Positions 1-4,480 of a DNA stretch of 5,347 bases are shown here, piece after piece (the stretch's first letter is position 1; each line of letters begins with the position of its first letter). Origin of the DNA: an uncultured Cyanobium sp. (GTDB lineage Bacteria > Cyanobacteriota > Cyanobacteriia > PCC-6307 > Cyanobiaceae). Under the pieces are notes generated by a model. The model searched no databases, had not been told where the DNA came from, and worked only from the letters and a program-made list of their open reading frames with translations. The position numbers were made by a program, and so were the translations under genes. The stretch spans positions 1 to 5,347 of the forward strand of contig CALFOF010000258.1 of the NCBI GenBank assembly GCA_937919075.1, in the 5' to 3' direction.

Positions 1-494
1 TGGTGCTGCAGGACACCTTCCTGTTCAGCGGCAACGTGGCCGACAACCTGCGCCTTGATGCGGCGATCCCCGACGACGAGCTGGAGCGCATCTGCCGCGA
101 GCTCGGCCTCGACGGCTTGCTCCGGCGCCTCCCCGATGGCCTGGCCACCGAACTGCGCGAGCGGGGCGGCAATCTTTCCTCCGGCGAACGGCAGCTGCTG
201 GCGGTGGCAAGGGTGGCGATCCGCGATCCCTCCGTGCTGGTGATGGATGAAGCCACCGCCTTCATGGATCCCTCCACCGAAGCCACCCTGCAGCGCGACC
301 TCGACAAACTGCTGAACGCCCGCACCGCGATCGTGATCGCCCACCGGCTGGCCACGGTGGAGGCCGCCGATCGGATCCTGGTGCTGCGGCGCGGCCGGCT
401 GATCGAGCAGGGCACCCACCGGGAACTGCGCCAGGCCGGTGGGCTCTATGCCCAGCTCGCCGATCTTCAGGAGCGCGGCCTGGCCAGGCTCTGA
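1..494 (+). CDS. ABC exporter ATP-binding domain, C-terminal part (5' truncated by window)
   Basis: This is the last 163 residues of a nucleotide-binding domain that hydrolyses ATP to drive export across the membrane. The frame is open to the left edge, so the GTG at base 3 is an internal codon; the Walker A motif and any fused membrane domain lie outside. Visible in order, counting from base 3, are the Q-loop (VLQDTFLFSG, Gln3), the signature NLSSGERQ (57-64, a variant of LSGGQ), Walker B VLVMDE with catalytic Glu83, a D-loop reading FMD instead of the usual S/A-L/V-D, and the H-loop His114 in AHRLATV. The VxQDTFLFSG/HRLATV pattern is typical of MdlB/MsbA-like exporters that fuse membrane and ATPase domains. 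The substrate cannot be told. The stop is TGA at 492-494, and the gene converges on and overlaps the next gene by 28 bp. The family call is secure; the subfamily is inference. Confidence 0.93.
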   Translation, partial: VLQDTFLFSGNVADNLRLDAAIPDDELERICRELGLDGLLRRLPDGLATELRERGGNLSSGERQLLAVARVAIRDPSVLVMDEATAFMDPSTEATLQRDLDKLLNARTAIVIAHRLATVEAADRILVLRRGRLIEQGTHRELRQAGGLYAQLADLQERGLARL

Positions 495-1246
495 ACCCAG
501 CTCTCGATCACACGGGCGAGCTGGTGGGGGGCCTGGCGCATCGGCAGATGGCCGCAGCCCTGCAACTCAGCCAGCTCGTGACGGTCGGAGTAGCCCGCCA
601 GATGACGCACGTAGCGGGGCTCCATCACCTGATCGCGGCTGCCTGCGATCCAGAGGCTCGGCACCTGCAGACCGGCCACCAGTGCCGGCAGCTGGCGCAC
701 AGCGCCGCGGTTGGTGCTGCAGGCCAGCAGGCTGCGGGCTGCCCGCTGCTCGGCGATCAGGGGGCTGCGGATGGCGGCGGTGCCGGGAAGCTCCGCCAGC
801 CAGCTGGGACGCCATTGCAGGAACAGCCGGCCGCCGTTGCGCAGCTGGCTGAAGGCGCGCGGCTGGTACACCCCGCCGCCTGCCGCGATCTGAATCACCC
901 CCACGAGCCGGTCGGCCAGCAGCGGCGCCGCATGCAGCGCCACGCTGCCGCCGAGCGAATGGCCCACCAACACCACGCGCCGCTCTCCCAGGGAGAGGCA
1001 CTGCTCTGCCACCCAGCGGCCATAGCTGGCCAGGGTGGGGGCCAGCGAACGGGGGCGAGGGGTGCCACCGAAGCCAGGCAGGTCAGGGGTCCAGAGCCGC
1101 TGGCGGTCGTCCAGCGCCACGCGCAGCGGGTCCCAAAGACGGCCGGACAGCAGCCAGCCGTGCAGACACACCAGCAGCGGCCGCTCGTCCCCGGCAGCGG
1201 CGGGAGGGGGGGCGACGCCCGGGTCAGCCGGAACGGAACGGGGCAA
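467..1246 (-). CDS. alpha/beta-fold hydrolase
   Basis: A 259-residue protein of the alpha/beta hydrolase (abhydrolase_1) superfamily, which cleaves ester, amide or related bonds through a Ser-Asp-His triad. From the chosen start I see the oxyanion-hole strand LLVCLHGW (24-31), the early conserved TPDLPGFGGT (53-62), the nucleophile elbow VGHSLGGS (94-101, Ser97), the acid in AGSRDQV (Asp205) and the histidine in GCGHLPM (His233). Length and motif spacing are normal for a single-domain enzyme. No signal peptide is visible, so it is probably cytoplasmic. Substrate unknown. The start is uncertain: the only suitable codon before the first strand is TTG at 1246, without a good ribosome site. The same frame stays open to 1831, but that part is antisense to the GNAT gene and reads as Arg/Pro/Ala-rich noise. 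The stop (TGA, 467-469) lies inside the convergent ABC gene. Its other neighbour is a divergent GNAT gene 68 bp away. Confidence 0.88.
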   Translation of the reverse strand: MPRSVPADPGVAPPPAAAGDERPLLVCLHGWLLSGRLWDPLRVALDDRQRLWTPDLPGFGGTPRPRSLAPTLASYGRWVAEQCLSLGERRVVLVGHSLGGSVALHAAPLLADRLVGVIQIAAGGGVYQPRAFSQLRNGGRLFLQWRPSWLAELPGTAAIRSPLIAEQRAARSLLACSTNRGAVRQLPALVAGLQVPSLWIAGSRDQVMEPRYVRHLAGYSDRHELAELQGCGHLPMRQAPHQLARVIESWVQSLARPRS

Positions 1247-1314
1247 TCCAGGGGCGAAGCAAGCCTCCAGCCTGCAACGGAACCCCCCCGATCGGGCAGG
1301 ATCGTTCCATTGCG
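1247..1314. promoter_or_regulatory. short divergent intergenic region, hydrolase / GNAT
   Basis: These 68 bp separate two divergent genes and must carry their promoters unless those lie further inside the genes. I see no good -10/-35 pair for either direction. The notable content is a perfect 10-bp palindrome CCCGATCGGG (1287-1296) that shares its first three bases with the end of a run of seven C on the plus strand (1283-1289), and a possible Shine-Dalgarno AGGA at 1298-1301, 13 bases before the GNAT start. The palindrome could be an operator, but GATCG-rich words are common in such genomes, so this is only a suggestion. Confidence 0.35.
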
Positions 1315-1821
1315 TTGTCTCGGCCCTCAGGATTGGACTCCGACCCCCTTCTCTCCAACTTTTACGGCGTCGGATTCCGCCTCTGCCCCACGCCCAATGC
1401 GCAGCTGCAGCTGGTGCTGAGCGAAGACCGGGACATCGATCTGGTGGAGCTCGAAAAACTCTGCGATGCGGTGGGCTGGAGCCGCCGGCCGCTGCGGCGG
1501 GTGCGCAAGGCGCTGCAGCACAGCCTGCTGCGCGTGGGGCTGTGGCGCCACGATCCGCGCGTGCCGCGGCTGGTGGGCTTCGCCCGCTGTACCGGTGATG
1601 GCGTGCTGGAAGCCACCGTGTGGGATGTGGCGGTGCATCCGCTGTATCAAGGGGCAGGCCTGGGACGGCAGCTGATGGCCTACGTGCTCGATCGCCTGCG
1701 CACCATGGAGGTGGAGCGGGTGAGCCTGTTCGCCGACCCTGACGTGGTGGGCTTCTACGCGTCGCAGGGCTGGGAACTGGAGCCGCGTCAGCGGCGCTGC
1801 GCCTTCTGGTATTCGCCCTGA
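1315..1821 (+). CDS. GNAT family N-acetyltransferase, Ycf52/NSI-like
   Basis: A 168-residue acetyl-CoA-dependent N-acetyltransferase. The core resembles, from memory, red-algal plastid Ycf52 and plant chloroplast NSI/SNAT proteins: LEKLCDAVGWSRRPLRRV (46-63), LVGFARCTGDG (86-96), the acidic strand ATVWDVAVHP (100-109), the acetyl-CoA pyrophosphate loop YQGAGLGRQL (111-120, the R/QxxGxG/A motif), SLFADPDVVGFYASQGW (137-153) and the terminal FWYSP. Plant relatives acetylate chloroplast protein lysines and serotonin/tryptamine-type amines; the cyanobacterial substrate is not shown here. The start is taken as TTG at 1315, with AGGA 13 bases upstream; TTG at 1333 is an alternative that would remove six residues, and there is no upstream ATG. 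The TGA stop at 1819-1821 is 19 bp from the stop of the convergent glycosyltransferase gene. The family call is firm, the Ycf52 link likely and the start weak. Confidence 0.88.
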   Translation: MSRPSGLDSDPLLSNFYGVGFRLCPTPNAQLQLVLSEDRDIDLVELEKLCDAVGWSRRPLRRVRKALQHSLLRVGLWRHDPRVPRLVGFARCTGDGVLEATVWDVAVHPLYQGAGLGRQLMAYVLDRLRTMEVERVSLFADPDVVGFYASQGWELEPRQRRCAFWYSP

Positions 1822-1840
1822 GCGCCCCCACCGTTCGCGC

Positions 1841-2551
1841 TTACAGCTGGTAGTAGCGGCGGGCGAGCTCACCGGGCTCGGTGCCGTGGCGCCAGGCGCG
1901 CCGCAGCCGCGCGTTATGCCAGGCGGTGCGCCAGACGCCCAGCCGCCGCCAGCGGCGGCCTTCCACCCGCACCTCGCGCTCCAGGCAACGGATCGGTGCC
2001 TGCTGGCGCAGGCGCAGCACCAGGTCGAGGTCTTCCATCAGCGGCAAGGGACGCAGGCCACCGGCCTGCTCCAGCAGGCCCCGGGGCAACAGCAGCCCCT
2101 GATCGCCATAGGGCGTCAGCGCCCAGCGGCTGCGCAGCTCCACGGCGGCTTCCATCAGCCGCAACGCCAGACCCGACTCCCGCACCCGCAGCCGGAAATA
2201 CCAGGCAGCCTCGGCCTGCCCCAGCGCCGCGAGCACCGGCTCCCACCAGCGCGGCGGCAGGCGCAGGTCGCCATGCAGCAACAACAACCAAGGGGCTTCG
2301 GTGGCCGCCACTCCCGCCACCAGCTGGGCGCCACGGCCCCCACCGGTGTGCTGCAACGCTGCGCCGGCCAGCGTCGCCAGCCGGCCGCTGCCATCGGAAC
2401 TGCCGCCATCCACCACGAGCAGCTCACCGATCAGCCCCGCCGGGGCCATCGCCAGATCGGCCAACAGCAGGGGCAGATGGGCCGCTTCATTGCGCACGGG
2501 AATCACCACGGCGATCACCCCCCGCAGCTGGTCGGCCTTCAGCGCTGCCAC
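1841..2551 (-). CDS. family 2 glycosyltransferase, TIGR04283 (rSAM/selenodomain-associated)
   Basis: A 236-residue GT-A fold glycosyltransferase without membrane segments. Motifs are the nucleotide-binding strand AVVIPVRNEAAHLP (14-27), VVDGGSSDGS (46-55), the metal-site region LLHGDLRLPP (91-100, in place of the commoner HADTRLP), TPYGDQGLLLPR (146-157) and LPLMEDLDLVLRLR (169-182). The GDQG and LPLMED motifs mark the TIGR04283 branch, named for frequent occurrence beside radical-SAM/selenodomain proteins. It presumably moves a sugar from a nucleotide donor; donor and acceptor are unknown. It is the third gene of the minus-strand block and overlaps the preceding DUF2064 gene by 13 bp if the GTG at 2551 is the start. 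A GTG at 2518 is also possible, giving 225 residues beginning IAVVIPVRN after the initiator and a 20-bp gap. An ATG at 2617 in the same frame adds only low-complexity sequence and was not used. The stop is TAA at 1841-1843. Confidence 0.9.
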   Translation of the reverse strand: MAALKADQLRGVIAVVIPVRNEAAHLPLLLADLAMAPAGLIGELLVVDGGSSDGSGRLATLAGAALQHTGGGRGAQLVAGVAATEAPWLLLLHGDLRLPPRWWEPVLAALGQAEAAWYFRLRVRESGLALRLMEAAVELRSRWALTPYGDQGLLLPRGLLEQAGGLRPLPLMEDLDLVLRLRQQAPIRCLEREVRVEGRRWRRLGVWRTAWHNARLRRAWRHGTEPGELARRYYQL

Positions 2552-3180
2552 GGCGCCAGGTCGCCCGCGCGATCGAGATCGCTGCGCAGCGCCATCAAGG
2601 TGGGTTCCAGGCGGCATTGGCTGGCCAACTGCAGGGTCTGTTTCAATACCGCCGAACTGCCCCAGTCGATGCCACAGAACAGCGCCGGTTCAGGCCGGCA
2701 CAGGCCGATCAGCCAGTAGCCGCCATCGGTGGCGGGGCCCAGCACCAGGGGGCTGTGCTCCAGCTCCGCAAAGGCGGCGGCCAGATCTGCGCCCTCCAGC
2801 AACGGCAGGTCGGTGCCGATCAGCAACACCTGGCGGGCCCCAGCGCGAAAGGCGCGTTGGAACTGACGGGCCAGGCGCACGCCCAGGCTGCCCTGCCCCT
2901 GGAGAACCACCACCTTGATGCCCGCCGCACGCCCCCAGCGCTCTGCCGCCCGCGCGCCCAGGCCCGCCACGGCCAGCAGCGGACAGCACCCGCAGGCAGC
3001 AGCCAGACCCCTGGCCACCCCGAGGGTGTGGGCGGTGAGCCGGCGCTGGATGCGGGCCGCGGACACCGCACCGATGCTGGCCCCCAGCCGCCGCTTGCAA
3101 CGGCCCGGGGCGGGCCAGCGCGCCATCACCACCAGCACGCGCTGCCCCCTGAGTGAGGGGCCGGGTTCAGCCTCGTTCAT
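2539..3180 (-). CDS. DUF2064 / TIGR04282 glycosyltransferase-like protein
   Basis: A 213-residue protein of the DUF2064 (TIGR04282, rSAM/selenodomain-associated transferase 1) family, a GT-A/nucleotidyltransferase-like fold. Recognisable elements are the N-terminal strand and basic loop VLVVMARWPAPGRCKRRL (15-32, family pattern PxPGxxKTRL), QGQGSLGVRL (94-103), LLIGTDLPLL (119-128), LGPATDGGYWLIGL (147-160), LFCGIDWGSSAVLKQTL (167-183) and DLDRAGDL (201-208). Length is normal. The biochemical role of the family is poorly known; nucleotide-sugar or sugar-phosphate chemistry is inferred from the fold. The ATG at 3178-3180 overlaps the TGA of the upstream protease gene as ATGA, the classic arrangement for coupled translation, and this decides the start. 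The only Shine-Dalgarno-like motif (GGAG) is 14 bases upstream and inside a small hairpin. The protein has a cysteine cluster CGCC (63-66). It sits directly before a TIGR04283 gene, its usual partner family. Confidence 0.92.
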   Translation of the reverse strand: MNEAEPGPSLRGQRVLVVMARWPAPGRCKRRLGASIGAVSAARIQRRLTAHTLGVARGLAAACGCCPLLAVAGLGARAAERWGRAAGIKVVVLQGQGSLGVRLARQFQRAFRAGARQVLLIGTDLPLLEGADLAAAFAELEHSPLVLGPATDGGYWLIGLCRPEPALFCGIDWGSSAVLKQTLQLASQCRLEPTLMALRSDLDRAGDLAPWQR

Positions 3181-4391
3181 CGAGAGCTCTTGAGCTCCGC
3201 CGGCCGCATGTTCAGCGTGATGCTCTGAGTGCCACGGCGCACCCTGACCGTCATCTCGCTGCCGACCCGCACCTGATCCACCGCCACCTGCACCTCGGAG
3301 GGGTTGCGCACGGCCTTGTTGTCCACCTGCTCGATCAGGTCGCAGGGCTTGAGCCCCGCCTGTTCCGCAGGGCTGCGGGGCAGCACCTCCACCACCACCA
3401 CCCCCTGGACTTCCGGCAGCTGGCACTCGGAGGAGGTGGCGTTGATCTCACGGGCCAGCTGGGGGGTGAGCGACTGCAGGCGCACGCCGATGTAGGGGTG
3501 GGAGGCCCGGCCCTTCTCGAGGATCTGGGCGGCGATCTGGCGGGCCAGGTTCACAGGGATGGCAAAGCTGAGGCCGGCGCCGGGCGCCTGGCGAATGGCG
3601 GTGTTCACACCGATCACCTGCCCCCGGTCGTTGATCAGCGGCCCACCGCTGTTGCCGGGATTCACGGCCGCATCGGTCTGGATGTAAGGCACCCGCTGGC
3701 CCTCACCGATGGCATTGGTGCGCTGGATGGCGCTGATGATCCCGGCAGTCACGGTGTTGTCGAGCCCCAGCGGGTTACCGATCGCAATCGCCCACTCCCC
3801 CGGCCGCACCCGGGCGGAATCCCCCAGGGGCGCCACGGGCAGCCCCTCGGCCACCACCTTCACCACGGCGATGTCGGTGAGCGGATCGCTGCCAAGCACC
3901 TTGCCGGTGAAGCTGCGGCTGTCGGGCAGCGTGATCGACACCTCATTGGCCCCCTCCACCACGTGGGCGTTGGTGATGATCACCCCGTCGGAGCGGGTGA
4001 TGAAGCCTGAGCCCTGCCCCTGCTGCTGCTGAATCGCCGGGCCACGCCCGAACAGACCGCCCAACGGGTTGATCACCCGTTTGACCGTATCGATGCGTAC
4101 GACGGCCGGACCCACCTTCTCGACCGCATTGACGATGAAACTGTTGCCGGTCTGCAGCGGGCCCGCCGGCGGGGCGTCGCTCACCTTCGGCAGCGCAGGA
4201 GTGCGATCGCTCTGCGGGAGCTGCGGGAGCTGTGGCAAGCGTGGCAAGCCGGACAACTCCGGCAGGCTCACCGCGCAACCGCTCATGGCGATCCCCAGCA
4301 GTCCGGCTGTGACACCAGCGGTGAGACCAACCGCAGAAAACTGGCGCGGGCGCGGGCAGGGGCGGGGGAGGCTGAGGCGGACAGGGAACAT
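3177..4391 (-). CDS. htrA: Deg/HtrA-family serine protease with one PDZ domain
   Basis: A 404-residue trypsin-like protease that degrades or refolds damaged proteins in the envelope or lumen. A basic N-terminus and a hydrophobic stretch (about 18-36) form a signal sequence ending AMSGC, a possible lipobox with Cys39. A proline-rich linker follows with five LPQ-like triplets (46-60). The protease domain (about 82-290) holds the whole triad: His143 in TNAHVV, Asp173 in LTDIAVV and Ser248 in [16 protein letters not shown] run (121-127) lies before the GSGF strand. One PDZ domain (about 299-398, from YIGVRLQ) closes the protein and contains Cys323 and Cys350. One PDZ matches the cyanobacterial HtrA/HhoA/HhoB group; which paralogue this is cannot be settled. 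ATG at 4391 is preferred over the adjacent GTG at 4394; no Shine-Dalgarno is seen. It is the first gene of the minus-strand block and divergent from dnaA, with its leader spanning a nested inverted repeat. Confidence 0.95.
   Translation of the reverse strand: MFPVRLSLPRPCPRPRQFSAVGLTAGVTAGLLGIAMSGCAVSLPELSGLPRLPQLPQLPQSDRTPALPKVSDAPPAGPLQTGNSFIVNAVEKVGPAVVRIDTVKRVINPLGGLFGRGPAIQQQQGQGSGFITRSDGVIITNAHVVEGANEVSITLPDSRSFTGKVLGSDPLTDIAVVKVVAEGLPVAPLGDSARVRPGEWAIAIGNPLGLDNTVTAGIISAIQRTNAIGEGQRVPYIQTDAAVNPGNSGGPLINDRGQVIGVNTAIRQAPGAGLSFAIPVNLARQIAAQILEKGRASHPYIGVRLQSLTPQLAREINATSSECQLPEVQGVVVVEVLPRSPAEQAGLKPCDLIEQVDNKAVRNPSEVQVAVDQVRVGSEMTVRVRRGTQSITLNMRPAELKSSR
3184..3197 (-). promoter_or_regulatory. 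small hairpin over the Shine-Dalgarno-like motif of the DUF2064 gene
   Basis: The last codons of the protease gene contain GAGCTC-TT-GAGCTC (plus strand). In the mRNA (minus strand) this can form GAGCU / AGCUC, a 5-bp stem with a CAAG loop. A GGAG motif (plus-strand 3195-3198) is largely in the 5' arm, 14 bases before the ATG at 3180. A ribosome finishing the protease gene would melt this stem, which fits coupled translation through the ATGA overlap. The stem is short, so function is inference. Confidence 0.3.
4203..4210. repeat. HIP1 octamer GCGATCGC
   Basis: A single copy of the cyanobacterial highly iterated palindrome core lies inside the protease gene. HIP1 is strongly over-represented in many cyanobacterial genomes, but one copy in a GC-rich 5-kb window could also arise by chance. 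I use it only as weak support for the cyanobacterial assignment. Confidence 0.5.
4212..4256. repeat. 9-bp tandem repeat coding an LPQ-type linker in the protease
   Basis: Five consecutive 9-bp units on the plus strand read CTGCGGGAG, CTGCGGGAG, CTGTGGCAA, GCGTGGCAA and GCCGGACAA. On the coding (minus) strand they give [15 protein letters not shown]. The first two units are identical and the others have diverged, as expected of an in-frame slippage repeat. It forms the flexible linker between the membrane-proximal N-terminus and the protease domain, so unit gain or loss would change linker length without a frameshift. Confidence 0.75.
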
Positions 4392-4480
4392 CACAGGCGG
4401 GCAAGCCAGGTCAGGATGCGCCTCAGCGGAGGCCGCCCGCCTGGAAGGTCTCTGCCTATATTCGGCCCCCGGACGTTGGG
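4392..4480. promoter_or_regulatory. divergent htrA-dnaA control region
   Basis: This 89-bp gap must hold the start signals for the protease block (leftward) and possibly for dnaA (rightward). The only AT-rich patch is TATATT at 4457-4462. On the plus strand it resembles a -10 box that would leave a dnaA leader of roughly a dozen bases. On the minus strand the overlapping TATAGG (4460 to 4455) is a poorer -10 that would place the inverted repeats at 4394-4443 in the htrA leader. No matching -35 is visible for either. No DnaA box close to TTATCCACA or the cyanobacterial TTTTCCACA form is present, so neither an origin nor dnaA autoregulation by such boxes is supported here. Confidence 0.45.
4394..4443. 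repeat. nested inverted repeat in the htrA leader
   Basis: A perfect 9-bp inverted repeat, CAGGCGGGC (4394-4402) and GCCCGCCTG (4435-4443), encloses a second one, GCCTC-AGCG-GAGGC (4420-4433, 5-bp stem with a four-base loop). In minus-strand RNA the outer stem would end two bases before the htrA ATG at 4391. It may be an RNA structure controlling translation or a DNA operator; both are inference. Chance is a real possibility given the base composition, although nine exact pairs in an 89-bp gap is notable. Confidence 0.45.

Noticed and set aside
439..1598. Several plus-strand frames opposite the hydrolase
   Set aside because: Low-complexity products overlapping each other and a gene with a full Ser-Asp-His triad; no start signal or homology pattern seen.
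1247..1831. Upstream extension of the hydrolase reading frame on the minus strand
   Set aside because: It is antisense to the well-supported GNAT gene and reads as Arg/Pro/Ala/Ser-rich low complexity with no domain, typical of a GC-rich shadow frame.
1822..1840. Possible bidirectional terminator between the GNAT and glycosyltransferase genes
   Set aside because: Only a 4-bp GCGC/GCGC pairing is possible and there is no U-tract in either direction.
1886..3156. Long plus-strand open frames opposite the two transferase genes
   Set aside because: Their products are rich in Gln, His, Pro, Ala and Arg with no recognisable motif, while the minus strand carries full family motifs.
3153..4010. 285-residue plus-strand frame opposite the protease
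   Set aside because: It mirrors the protease codons and shows only His/Gly/Leu-rich sequence; the minus-strand protein has a complete catalytic triad.
4392..4480. Replication origin next to dnaA
   Set aside because: The gap is only 89 bp, GC-rich, and has no DnaA box or AT-rich unwinding element.
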